Shown here: piece after piece, positions 44,401 to 52,981 of the stretch
Layout: every line of letters starts with the position of its first letter
Position numbering within the stretch: the first letter of the stretch is position 1
Assembly (NCBI RefSeq): GCF_050717515.1
Contig: NZ_JBOITL010000022.1
Coordinates: forward strand, 62,001 to 126,000
DNA: 64,000 bases
DNA from: Clostridium_AD sp050717515
GTDB lineage: Bacteria > Bacillota > Clostridia > Clostridiales > Clostridiaceae
Reading direction: 5' to 3'
Position numbers and translations under genes: made by a program
The notes under the pieces: generated by a model
Databases searched by the model: none
Told to the model about the DNA's origin: nothing
What the model saw: only the letters and a program-made list of their open reading frames with translations

Positions 44401-44886
44401 ATGAACTTACAGAGATTATTTCAAATGCAAGATGCTTTAGATAAAAGAATAGAAGCAGAACATAACCTGTGCGGAATACCATTACTTAGAAAAAAAATAC
44501 TATCCCTTCAAGTAGAACTAGGGGAACTAGCAAATGAAACACGTTGTTTTAAATTTTGGAGTACAAAATCTCCTTCAAATGATGATGTAATTCTAGAGGA
44601 GTATGTTGATTGTCTGCATTTTATTTTAAGCATCGGAATAGAAAAAAACTTTGAAGATATTACTTTAAAAACTAAACATATTACATTTGAATTATCTGAG
44701 CAGTTTTTAAACTTATATACAAATATTTCAGATTTTATAACCTGTTCTTCATTGGATAGCTACTTAAACATTTTTCAGGATTTTTTAAGTTTAGGTGAAA
44801 ATTTAGGCTTTTCCAAGAAAGATATTGAAAATGCGTACTTATATAAAAACAACATCAATCACGAAAGACAGGATAATGGATATTAA
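44401..44886 (+). CDS. Dimeric dUTP diphosphatase (dUTPase_2, MazG-like fold)
   Basis: 161 residues. All-alpha dUTPase with ELGELANETRCFKFW (metal-binding ExxE) and EEYVDCLHF (ExxD), the marks of the dimeric dUTPase family found in Firmicutes and phages. It converts dUTP to dUMP, limiting uracil in DNA. An AAAGGCGG site lies before the ATG. It follows the 2H pair closely, so the three are likely co-transcribed. Confidence 0.9.
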   Translation: MNLQRLFQMQDALDKRIEAEHNLCGIPLLRKKILSLQVELGELANETRCFKFWSTKSPSNDDVILEEYVDCLHFILSIGIEKNFEDITLKTKHITFELSEQFLNLYTNISDFITCSSLDSYLNIFQDFLSLGENLGFSKKDIENAYLYKNNINHERQDNGY

Positions 44887-44973
44887 ATCCCGTCTTTTTA
44901 AAATTTTATAATTATATTTTTTTAATATTACAATACATTCTGGGTAAACTAACCTAGAGGAGTGTGATTGTAA

Positions 44974-45402
44974 TTGGGATTAATATTTTCTATCATTGCA
45001 GGTGTTTGCATGAGTCTTCAAGGTGTTTTTAATACAAGGGTAAGTGAAAAAATTGGGCTTTGGGAAACTAATGTTTTTGTTCAAGCCACTGGTTTAATTC
45101 TCACCCTAATAATGCTCCTTGTAGTTGGTAATGGTAATTTAAAAGCTATAAAAGATGTAAATAAATTGTATTTACTAGGAGGACTCCTAGGTGCTATAAT
45201 TATATTTTCTGTTATGCAAGGTATAACAAAGCTCGGACCAACCTATTCTATTGCAACTATATTAGTTGCTCAACTTTTTGCAGCTGGTATAATTGATAGC
45301 TTTGGAATGTTTGGCGCAGAGCAAATAAAATTCACCCTACCTAAGTTTATAGGAGTTGGCGTAATGGTTGTAGGAATAATAATATTCAAATGGAAAGGGT
45401 AA
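44974..45402 (+). CDS. DMT-superfamily membrane protein (DUF606/YdcZ type)
   Basis: 142 residues with four or five membrane segments and the internal glycine-rich GGLLGAIIIF segment typical of the half-size DMT proteins of the YdcZ/DUF606 type. TTG start at 44974 with AGGAGTG upstream; no ATG fits. Such proteins usually act as pairs, but no second half is nearby. Substrate unknown. A stem at 45494-45520 follows. Confidence 0.78.
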   Translation: MGLIFSIIAGVCMSLQGVFNTRVSEKIGLWETNVFVQATGLILTLIMLLVVGNGNLKAIKDVNKLYLLGGLLGAIIIFSVMQGITKLGPTYSIATILVAQLFAAGIIDSFGMFGAEQIKFTLPKFIGVGVMVVGIIIFKWKG

Positions 45403-45493
45403 TAGGCTCTTTCTATTTTTTCGGAAAATCAGTGTTATTTTTTATCTTCCCTATTGAAATTAACTGTAAATACCCCCACAATTATATGTCAAT

Positions 45494-45520
45494 AACCACT
45501 ACCCTAAAGGTATAGTGGTT
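45494..45520. terminator. Hairpin after the DMT gene
   Basis: Arms AACCACTACC (45494-45503) and GGTATAGTGGTT (45509-45520) with a small bulge, then TTTGCTT. Confidence 0.6.
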
Positions 45521-45601
45521 TGCTTATAAGTTTTTATGAATTGTATTAAAATTTAAATCTAACTACTATATATATATATTCAATATACAAGGAGGATACT
45601 T

Positions 45602-46507
45602 ATGGATTTCAAACAGATTGAAGCCTTCATTAATGTTGCCAGGTTTAAAAGTTTTTCTAAAGCGGCTAATACGATTTTTTTATCGCAACCTACAATAAGT
45701 TCACATATAGCTAGCTTAGAAAGAGAATTAAATGTTCAACTTTTTGACAGAACATCTAAAGAAGTATACTTAACGCCTGCCGGCCATTCTTTTTTAGAAT
45801 ATGCAATTAATATAATAAATATTCGAAATAATGCTGTTTCTAATCTTTCTAACTTTAATACTACAATCTCTGGAAAATTAAATTTATCAGCCAGCACAAC
45901 TCCCTGCAACTCACTGGTGCCTGAGCTTATAAAAAAATTTAGTAAATCCTATCCTGATGTTCGTTTTAATATTACAGAACAAAGTTCCGGGGATATAATT
46001 AAGGATATTTTAGATCTTCAGTGTGAAATTGCTATAGTTGGAACTACAATTAAAAACGAAAAGATAAAAAGCTACAAGCTTATGGAAGATAATCTTGTTC
46101 TAATCTCTAGTACAAGCCTTAATATTCCTGATGAAATAACTTTAAAGGATTTGCTTCAATATAAGTTTATAATTAGAGAGAAAAATTCAGCAACTAGGAG
46201 TACCCTTGATACAGCCCTTGAATCAAAGGGTCTGAACCCTAATTTATTAAACGTATTTTGTGAAGTAAATACTTTGGACAACCTTCTTCAATTTGTAAAG
46301 CTAGGAACAGGTGTATCCATCATTTCCGAAAAAATTTCTCTTGATTATATTGATAAGAGTAAAATAAAGATAAGTAAAATTAACGATTTACTTTTAAAAA
46401 GAAATCTATATTTAATTGTTAATTCAAAACGAACATTAACCCCTATTGCTAATGCATTTTTTAACATGTGCAATGAGATGTTTTCGCTAATAGAATATGA
46501 GGGCTAA
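45602..46507 (+). CDS. LysR-family transcriptional regulator
   Basis: 301 residues. N-terminal winged helix (about 1-60, with SFSKAANTIFLSQPTISSHIASLERELNVQLF shortened here: SFSKAANTIFLSQPTISSH) and C-terminal periplasmic-binding-like effector domain (about 88-300), CysB/CbbR type. AAGGAGG lies before the ATG. No diverging target gene is adjacent: the neighbour upstream points the same way, so the target is not obvious. Confidence 0.92.
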   Translation: MDFKQIEAFINVARFKSFSKAANTIFLSQPTISSHIASLERELNVQLFDRTSKEVYLTPAGHSFLEYAINIINIRNNAVSNLSNFNTTISGKLNLSASTTPCNSLVPELIKKFSKSYPDVRFNITEQSSGDIIKDILDLQCEIAIVGTTIKNEKIKSYKLMEDNLVLISSTSLNIPDEITLKDLLQYKFIIREKNSATRSTLDTALESKGLNPNLLNVFCEVNTLDNLLQFVKLGTGVSIISEKISLDYIDKSKIKISKINDLLLKRNLYLIVNSKRTLTPIANAFFNMCNEMFSLIEYEG

Positions 46508-46549
46508 AAAGCATATATTACTAAATTTATTTGGTAATATATGCTTTTT
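46506..46549 (+). terminator. Intrinsic terminator of the LysR gene
   Basis: Perfect 16-bp arms AAAAAGCATATATTAC and GTAATATATGCTTTTT with a 12-base loop and a T-run. Confidence 0.85.
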
Positions 46550-46613
46550 TTATTAACATATTTTCAAAATTCGCATATACTATAATAATGTAACAATACC
46601 TTAGGAGGCATAC

Positions 46614-47807
46614 ATGTTTTCCTTGAAACATAAATTAGATCCTACCTTAAATCATGCTTTGCTCAGTAACCTATATGAAAATTATAGGGTAATAATATAC
46701 TGCAAGTCCCTTGAAATTAAAACCATGGATAAAATTAAATCCTTAAAATGCGATATCCTACGTCATATTTCCGGTGTAAACTGTATTTGTGCTATTTTAA
46801 CACCAAGTGCTATAGACAAATTACTAGAATATCCACAAGTAGCATATATAACTTTAGATTCCTACGCCCATTTGTGTGGTAATAGCATACTGTCATCTAA
46901 TGGTATATCCTTTCAAACAAACTATGATTTAACTGGCAAGGGTATTGGCGTTGGACTAGTTGACAGTGGTGTGTATCCACATGTTGACTTATTGAATCCT
47001 ACCAATAGCATCAAAAAATTTGTGGATTTTGTTAACAATTTAAATTATCCTTATGATGACAATGGTCACGGCACCTTTATGAGTGGATTAATTTGTGGTA
47101 GTGGTTCTGGGTCAAAGGGTATGTACAAAGGTGTGGCAAAAGATAGCCACCTTTATGTGATTAAGGCCTTTGATAAACTAGGGAAGGGCTTTATATCTGA
47201 TATTTTATTTTCATTAGAAACTCTAATTGTGGAGAGTAGTGACTTCAATATTAAAATTATTTGCCTCCCCTTTGAAACTCTTGAGACTGATGAATTTATA
47301 CTTTCACTGTTTTCTAAGCTTTTTGACCTTGCAATATCAAAAGGCCTGGTAGTAATTGTTCCTAGTGGAAGTAATAAAAGTATTAAAAGTTCAATACGAG
47401 GCATAGCTACCCTTAATAATTGTATAACTGTAGGTGGGTATGATAACACTTTTAGCACAAAAATATATGAATATTCTTCCTGTGGCCCTTTTAAAAAACA
47501 GGATAAACCAAATTTGATTTCTGCCTGTGTTGATATTTGTTCCTTGATTTCAGATACAAAATTCATCTCTGAAAAAAATGGTGTGAAGCTTTACCCTCCT
47601 CATATCACTAATTTATATACCACCTATACAGGAACTTCATGCTCCGCTGCTTTTATAAGTGGTATATGCGCTCTCCTCTATGAAAACAATAAAAATTTAT
47701 GCTTCAAAGATACATTGGCATTACTAAAGATATCTTCAAACTTATTAAATTTTCCGAAATATATGCAAGGGTCAGGAATTATAAATTTAGAAAAACTATT
47801 ACCTTAG
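46614..47807 (+). CDS. Subtilisin-like serine peptidase (S8)
   Basis: 397 residues. Catalytic triad Asp117 (GLVDSGV), His152 (NGHGTFMSG) and Ser342 (GTSCSAAF). An N-terminal region of about 100 residues resembles the prodomain/inhibitor part; there is no signal peptide, so it is probably cytosolic, like AprX-type enzymes. TTAGGAGG lies before the ATG. Physiological target unknown. A long stem (47806-47874) follows. Confidence 0.9.
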   Translation: MFSLKHKLDPTLNHALLSNLYENYRVIIYCKSLEIKTMDKIKSLKCDILRHISGVNCICAILTPSAIDKLLEYPQVAYITLDSYAHLCGNSILSSNGISFQTNYDLTGKGIGVGLVDSGVYPHVDLLNPTNSIKKFVDFVNNLNYPYDDNGHGTFMSGLICGSGSGSKGMYKGVAKDSHLYVIKAFDKLGKGFISDILFSLETLIVESSDFNIKIICLPFETLETDEFILSLFSKLFDLAISKGLVVIVPSGSNKSIKSSIRGIATLNNCITVGGYDNTFSTKIYEYSSCGPFKKQDKPNLISACVDICSLISDTKFISEKNGVKLYPPHITNLYTTYTGTSCSAAFISGICALLYENNKNLCFKDTLALLKISSNLLNFPKYMQGSGIINLEKLLP

Positions 47808-47874
47808 GCACATGAGAATAAATAATAAGTCCTATGTTAACGTATTTGACTTATTATTTGTTTTTATGTGCCTT
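47806..47874 (+). terminator. Long two-part stem after the peptidase gene
   Basis: AGGCACAT with ATGTGCCT encloses AAATAATAAGTC with GACTTATTATTT. The outer part resembles the ferritin terminator at 48735-48764. Confidence 0.65.
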
Positions 47875-47930
47875 AAATCATAACCCTAAAAATCATATAT
47901 TAATATATTTTAAACATTAGTTAATAATAT

Positions 47931-48004
47931 ATACAGTACAATTGATTAGGTGTATAATATAGATATTCATTAATATTGATAATTAATTAAAAATGATTAT
48001 CAAT
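47931..48004 (+). promoter_or_regulatory. Ferritin promoter with Fur/PerR-like inverted repeat
   Basis: TATACA, 17 bases, then TATAAT (about 47952-47957) is a good sigma-A promoter. Downstream, ATTGATAAT (47975-47983) and ATTATCAAT (47996-48004) are perfect arms; these half sites resemble Fur or PerR sites, but the 12-base spacer is longer than the classical 19-mer. A metal-dependent repressor acting as a roadblock is inferred. Confidence 0.5.
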
Positions 48005-48095
48005 ACTCGGACAATATTATATACCATTATGAATTTACGTTTTCAAGGGCATACTTATTGTTATGTGCCCCCAAAGGAACACGAGGAGGATTATT

Positions 48096-48608
48096 ATGAT
48101 AAGCGAAAAATTATTAAATGAACTAAACAAACAAATAAACTTTGAGCTATATTCCGCACACATTTATTTAGCTATGGCGGCTTATTGCGCATCAGAGGAT
48201 TTTGATGGTTTTTCTAATTGGTTTAAAGTTCAAGCCGAAGAAGAAAAATTCCATGCTATGAAATTTTATAATTATGTAAATGAAATGAATGGAAGAATAG
48301 TTTTAGAAGGGATGCCTGATCCTCAAAATGATTTTAAATCACTTCTTGAAGCTTTCCAAATATCGTATAATCATGAAAAAATTGTAACTAGTAAAATTTA
48401 CAACCTTACTGACATTGCTACAGAAGAAAGAGAACATGCTACTATAAGCTTACTTAAGTGGTTTATTGATGAGCAAGTTGAGGAAGAATCTAACTTTAGT
48501 GGTCTAATAAAAAGACTTGAAAGAATTAATGATGACCCTACAAGTCTTTATCTACTAGATACAGAACTTGCAGCAAGAGTTTTTGTTCCACCTGTTACTA
48601 CTAGATAA
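48096..48608 (+). CDS. ftnA: Ferritin (non-heme iron storage)
   Basis: 170 residues, the normal length of bacterial ferritin. Ferroxidase ligands are in NFELYSAHIYLAMAAYC (Glu17), EEEKFHAMKF (Glu and His near 50-53) and the later ATEEREHATISLLKWF and DEQVEEES helices. It stores iron as ferrihydrite in a 24-mer cage. The start at 48096 has GGAGG just upstream; an in-frame ATG at 48063 lies before it. Possible metal control by the repeat at 47975-48004. Confidence 0.93.
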   Translation: MISEKLLNELNKQINFELYSAHIYLAMAAYCASEDFDGFSNWFKVQAEEEKFHAMKFYNYVNEMNGRIVLEGMPDPQNDFKSLLEAFQISYNHEKIVTSKIYNLTDIATEEREHATISLLKWFIDEQVEEESNFSGLIKRLERINDDPTSLYLLDTELAARVFVPPVTTR

Positions 48609-48624
48609 AATTTATGGATCTATG

Positions 48625-48720
48625 AAATCATCATCTGCGATGCTACAATTAACGACTTCAGAAGGAGATTCTGACTCCCACTTATAGAAGTGAGATACTT
48701 CCTTCTGAAATGTCGTTAAA
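48625..48720. repeat. Repeat unit plus a hairpin, resembling an IS200/IS605-type end
   Basis: 48625-48658 matches 9283-9316 at 33 of 34 bases. From 48650 TTAACGAC and AGAAGGA pair with a right arm (TCCTTCTG... TGTCGTTAA, ending about 48718) around a small inner hairpin CACTTATAGAAGTG (48679-48692). Such nested hairpins occur at ends of IS200/IS605-type elements; this is inference. Confidence 0.55.
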
Positions 48721-48734
48721 GTAACATATTTTTT

Positions 48735-48764
48735 AAGGCACATACCATTATTGGTATGTGCCTT
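48735..48764 (+). terminator. Ferritin-region terminator
   Basis: Perfect 13-bp arms AAGGCACATACCA and TGGTATGTGCCTT, 4-base loop, T-rich on one side. It faces the ferritin gene and the homoserine dehydrogenase gene, which converge here. Confidence 0.8.
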
Positions 48765-48818
48765 TATACTTATGCGGTTTTTTCATCTTAAAACTCTCTT
48801 AAACCATCATCTGTGACA

Positions 48819-49856
48819 TTATAATGTTTTTATAAGTGTTAGCAAATCACTATATATACCATAAGCTGTTTGCTGAATTTCAGGATTCTTTTCAATTATT
48901 TGCACTTCTCCCATTAAATCTGTTGTTACAGCTAATATCGAAGATGTTGCATCTATATTGCTAAAGGTATCCTTATAGTTTATATAAACTGGATGTACCC
49001 GTCCTTTTGCTTTATTGTCTTCAATATATCCTTCGCATAGAAGCTTAATTTTACAATTTTCTACCTTAGCTTTTTTTATATCATGTAAAGTAATATGTGA
49101 TATCCCTTTTCTATCTATTTCTGTAGGATTTACATTCGTGTCCATTAACACATTTAGTAAGGCTGCAGTTTTTGCAGCTGCATCCCATCCATCAATGTCT
49201 AAGGTTGGGTCAGCTTCTGCAAACCCTCTTCTTTTAGCTTCTTTAATAGCATCTTCATAACTATTTCCACTTTCCATTTGTTCTAACACAAAATTGGTTG
49301 TAGAATTTAATATTCCTTTAAAAGATAACACCTTGCATCCTAGCAGTGTGTATTTAACAAAATTAAAAATAGGGGTGCCATCCATTACAGTAGTTTCATA
49401 TAAGAATTGTAGACCTTTATCTTTTGAATTATCACGAAGTTTTTGATACTTAAAGGCTATAGGCCCTTTGTTTCCTGTTATAACATGCATACCTCTATCA
49501 AAGGCAGTCTCTATATGAGTTATTGCCGGCTCTCCATCGTGAATAGATAAGGAGCTAAGTTCAACGAGCAGGTTAGCATTACAATTCCTTATAATCTGTA
49601 ATGTTTCCATAGTCACAGTATCTTCTGCAGTAGAATCAAACTTTCCACTGTCTTCCACATCGCAAAGAGTCCTCGTAAGGTCTATTCCCTTAGCATTAAT
49701 AATTCCACCCTTAGACCTGCCTGCAATAGCTGTGACTTTAATATCATATCCAGTGTTCTCTTTAACTTCTAGGTTTTTAGTTATTAACATTCTGCAAAAT
49801 TCCTGTGCAGCATTTCCAAATCCTACTAAACATATGTTTATTTCTTTATTATGCAT
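48819..49856 (-). CDS. hom: Homoserine dehydrogenase, short form without ACT domain
   Basis: 345 residues. N-terminal NAD(P) fold (GFGNAAQEF near 12-20), catalytic segment GILNSTTNFVLEQM and AEADPTLDIDGWDAAAK. It reduces aspartate semialdehyde to homoserine for threonine and methionine. The usual C-terminal ACT domain is absent, so feedback control by amino acids would be lost. It is not beside other threonine genes. Paralogous short homoserine dehydrogenases are known in Firmicutes. Confidence 0.88.
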   Translation of the reverse strand: MHNKEINICLVGFGNAAQEFCRMLITKNLEVKENTGYDIKVTAIAGRSKGGIINAKGIDLTRTLCDVEDSGKFDSTAEDTVTMETLQIIRNCNANLLVELSSLSIHDGEPAITHIETAFDRGMHVITGNKGPIAFKYQKLRDNSKDKGLQFLYETTVMDGTPIFNFVKYTLLGCKVLSFKGILNSTTNFVLEQMESGNSYEDAIKEAKRRGFAEADPTLDIDGWDAAAKTAALLNVLMDTNVNPTEIDRKGISHITLHDIKKAKVENCKIKLLCEGYIEDNKAKGRVHPVYINYKDTFSNIDATSSILAVTTDLMGEVQIIEKNPEIQQTAYGIYSDLLTLIKTL

Positions 49857-49883
49857 TTATACCCCACCTTTTTCAGTTGAGAA

Positions 49884-51113
49884 TTATAGTAGCTCTCGTC
49901 TAAGCCAGTCCAAAAGTTGCATAGTTGCTCTTTCCCTTATTTTCTGCCTATCTCCTGATAATTTAAGCATCTTTGTTTTAACTTCCCCATTCATATATAA
50001 GCCTACATATACAAGCCCCACTGGTTTTTCAGCGCTTCCACCATCTGGACCTGCAATGCCTGTTGTTGAAATCCCAATCTTAGTGCCTGATGTTTTCGCT
50101 ATGCCTTGTGCCATTTCCGCCGCCACTTCACTACTTACTGCGCCATACTTATCCAAGGTTTTTGCCGAAACTCCTAGTCTATTAATTTTAGCCTCATTAC
50201 TATAAGTCACGACGCCATCAATAAACACAGAAGATATACCTGGATAATTTACAAGCTTTGCTGCTACCATTCCTCCAGTACAGGACTCCGCAGTAGCTAT
50301 AGTTAACTTTTTATTTATAAGCATTTCGCCAAGTACATTCTCTAGGGTTATATCCCCTTCCCCATAAATGTTATTGCCTAGTCTGCTACGTATTGCATTT
50401 TCCATAGGCTCTATAAGTTTTATGCCCCGCTCCTGGGTATTTGCCTTTGCTGTAATTCTAAAAAGCATTTCTCCATCTTTAGCATAAGGTGCCACAGTTG
50501 GATTTGTTTGATTATCTAATATATCTTCTATCATTTCCTCAGCTGAGCTCTCTCCCACACCTATAACACGAAGCACCTTTGAAACTAATACACCCTGTTG
50601 AAACTTTTCAAGATAAGGAACTACAGCCTCCTCAAACATAGGTTTCATTTCTCTAGGTGGTCCAGGTAAAAGTGCAACTATCTTCCCATTTTCCTCAATT
50701 ATGCATCCTGGTGCTGTGCCATTATTATTGGGAAGTATAACTGCATCTACTGGGAAATATGCCTGTTTCACGTTGCTTTTCGCCATTGGTTTATTCATTT
50801 CCTTAAAATATCCCTCAATAATTTTCATAGAAGCTTCATGAACTACACTCTTCTTCCCGAAATACTCAAAAGCTACTTCCTTAGTTAAATCATCCTTTGT
50901 AGGTCCAAGTCCCCCAGTAGTTATAACTAAGTCAGCTCTACTAAAAGCTAGTCTATATGCCTCGAGTAGCCTCTCTGGGTTATCTCCAACTACTGACTGA
51001 TGATAAACTGCTATGCCTAAATCTGCAAGTCTCTTGGCTATATATTGCGCATTTGTATTGATTATATCCCCCAGCAATATTTCCGTTCCTACTGCTAATA
51101 TTTCTGCTCTCAT
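49884..51113 (-). CDS. cinA: CinA-family protein (nicotinamide-nucleotide amidase)
   Basis: 409 residues. MoCF-like N-terminal domain (about 1-165, with TGGLGPTKDDLT) and C-terminal CinA amidase domain (about 255-405, with SCTGGM and GVSTTGIAGPDGGS-type GISTTGIAGPDGGS). It deamidates NMN in NAD recycling and in some bacteria is competence-induced. The start MRAEILAVG at 51113 has AGAGGAG upstream. A longer frame to 51248 exists but reads through a palindromic repeat (51131-51157) and is rejected. Confidence 0.92.
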   Translation of the reverse strand: MRAEILAVGTEILLGDIINTNAQYIAKRLADLGIAVYHQSVVGDNPERLLEAYRLAFSRADLVITTGGLGPTKDDLTKEVAFEYFGKKSVVHEASMKIIEGYFKEMNKPMAKSNVKQAYFPVDAVILPNNNGTAPGCIIEENGKIVALLPGPPREMKPMFEEAVVPYLEKFQQGVLVSKVLRVIGVGESSAEEMIEDILDNQTNPTVAPYAKDGEMLFRITAKANTQERGIKLIEPMENAIRSRLGNNIYGEGDITLENVLGEMLINKKLTIATAESCTGGMVAAKLVNYPGISSVFIDGVVTYSNEAKINRLGVSAKTLDKYGAVSSEVAAEMAQGIAKTSGTKIGISTTGIAGPDGGSAEKPVGLVYVGLYMNGEVKTKMLKLSGDRQKIRERATMQLLDWLRRELL

Positions 51114-51130
51114 AATTATCTCCTCTTTCC

Positions 51131-51157
51131 TAGTGCCACCCACGTGGCAAGTGGCAT
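51131..51157. repeat. TGCCAC-type palindromic repeat, copy 1
   Basis: Inverted form of the unit TGCCACTTGCCACGTG-N-GTGGCA also found at 54038, 54081 and 57126. It lies between cinA and the MutS-like gene. Confidence 0.7.
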
Positions 51158-51171
51158 CTATGTATTTTTTT

Positions 51172-52920
51172 TTATTCCTTATGTTGGCTTTTTGAAATTC
51201 TTTCGTTAGTTCTATAAGTGATTTCTTTTGGATATCCCATAAATTCAAGTACCTTTATTGCATTTCTAGTAGAAGATACTCCTTTTCTTATTTGATAATC
51301 AAACTCTAATCCCTGTTCTCCCACATTCTCAGTAAAATAATAGCATTCATATAAATCTCCTAGCATATTGGTTATATCAAGATCATGTGTAGCTACTGCA
51401 ACCAAGGAATTATGTCTAGACAAATAAGCTAAAATCTCAGTAGAAGCATTTACCCTCTCAATAGGATTAGTTCCCCTAAAAATCTCATCAATAAGGCATA
51501 AATTTGTTACTTCCTCATTGCAATCATTAATTATTCTAAATATTGCCTCTGCCTCGCTTAAATAATAACTTTTCCCACTAATTACATTATCACTTACAGT
51601 CATTGATGATACTATATTGAAATATCCACCTTCATAGCTTGTAGCAAGGCATGTGAATATAGTTTGGGCAAATAGCGCATTCAAGCCTATAGCTCTTAAA
51701 AAAGTAGATTTGCCTGACATGTTTGAACCAGTTATAATAACACCTTTTTCTATAGTTAAAGAATTACCTACAGCAGCTTCTACTAATGGGTGTTTTATAT
51801 TTTCAGCTTTTATTGCTTTAAATCCTTTTGTTAATTTTGGCTCTGCATATTCTAAAAGTCCCTCTCTGTAGGATGCTACAGAGATTAATGCGTCAATTTC
51901 CCCTAAGATTAAATAAACACTTCTTATTTCTTCAATATGTGACTTAACCTCATCTATTATTTTATAAAAGCCTCTAGCTTCTATTAAAAAAAACAAATTA
52001 AAGTACTCATAAAGAATATCTACGCCTTCTATTCTACCTATTCCAATGGAGGTAGCTTTTTTCATTATTACCTTGCAAACCTTTGCTTTTTCTTTAAGCT
52101 TTAAAGTATATTCTTTTATCTCCTTATCCTCTATTTTACCCATAACCTCAGCTATAGAAATAACTTTACCCAAATAGCCCATAGATTCAATTTCAGAACC
52201 AATTTGTTTTTTAATCTTAATACTAATATAGCTATTAGCCGCTAAAATTATAAATATAAAAGGAAATGCTCTAGATATACCAATAAAAGCTATTGAGGCT
52301 AAAGAACCACATGCTAATATGCTAAGCAAATATAGCAATGGCAAAAGTGATGTTTTATAGGAAATTTCATTCCATAAAAAAGATGTTATGGTATTATTAC
52401 GCGGCCTTCCAAGCTTTAATAAACTAACTTGGATTTTTTCTCTTATTTCCTTATTATGTTGAAAAAAACTTATATTCTTATTTCTATTAATTAGTTTTTC
52501 TTGCTTCAAAATCGGATTTCTTAAAATGTGATATAAATACTGCTCCCCTGGAGAAGACAAAGTTCTATCTACCTTATTAAAAACCTTATCCATATTAAAA
52601 TCTAAATAAGTTTGATCATCAATATATATATCTTCTGGATTTTTATATTTGAAGATATCAAACAATAATTTGATATCTTCAAATTCTCTCTCTCTCTTAT
52701 TCTCCTTACCATAGTTCTCCCTAACCTGTTTTAAATTCTTGTAGAATATTGATTTACTCCTCGCTACTAGTCCAAGCATCAGCAAAACTATGGAAATACT
52801 TATTCCCCAAAAATATATTTCATTTATGTTTTTTCCTAAAGCAATTGATAAATACGCTGTAATTGCAACCATAGCCATACTCGTTAAAAATAAGTTGTTA
52901 AATTTTTTATCCTTCTCCAT
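51172..52920 (-). CDS. Membrane-anchored MutS-like ATPase
   Basis: 582 residues. Two hydrophobic segments near the start (about 12-30, 36-55) and two more around 190-230, then a MutS core and ATPase domain with Walker A TGSNMSGKST and Walker B LCLIDEIFRGTNP. The mismatch-recognition domain and the Smr nuclease of MutS2 are absent. Related MutS-like membrane proteins occur in clostridia; role unknown. AAGGATA-type site near the ATG at 52920. It follows hydroxyacid dehydrogenase by 61 bases in the same direction. Confidence 0.85.
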   Translation of the reverse strand: MEKDKKFNNLFLTSMAMVAITAYLSIALGKNINEIYFWGISISIVLLMLGLVARSKSIFYKNLKQVRENYGKENKREREFEDIKLLFDIFKYKNPEDIYIDDQTYLDFNMDKVFNKVDRTLSSPGEQYLYHILRNPILKQEKLINRNKNISFFQHNKEIREKIQVSLLKLGRPRNNTITSFLWNEISYKTSLLPLLYLLSILACGSLASIAFIGISRAFPFIFIILAANSYISIKIKKQIGSEIESMGYLGKVISIAEVMGKIEDKEIKEYTLKLKEKAKVCKVIMKKATSIGIGRIEGVDILYEYFNLFFLIEARGFYKIIDEVKSHIEEIRSVYLILGEIDALISVASYREGLLEYAEPKLTKGFKAIKAENIKHPLVEAAVGNSLTIEKGVIITGSNMSGKSTFLRAIGLNALFAQTIFTCLATSYEGGYFNIVSSMTVSDNVISGKSYYLSEAEAIFRIINDCNEEVTNLCLIDEIFRGTNPIERVNASTEILAYLSRHNSLVAVATHDLDITNMLGDLYECYYFTENVGEQGLEFDYQIRKGVSSTRNAIKVLEFMGYPKEITYRTNERISKSQHKE

Positions 52921-52981
52921 TTATCCTATCCCCTTAAAAAATAACAATCTAGTATCTTACTTTTTATTTATTTAGTTGTAT

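Noticed and set aside
43232..44886. Prophage fragment suggested by 2H phosphoesterase and dUTPase
   Set aside because: No integrase, capsid, tail, terminase or lysis gene nearby; the genes are flanked by ordinary chromosomal genes.
51114..51248. N-terminal extension of the cinA frame
   Set aside because: It reads through the palindromic repeat at 51131-51157 and the end of the MutS-like gene. MRAEILAVG at 51113 has a ribosome site and matches the CinA start.
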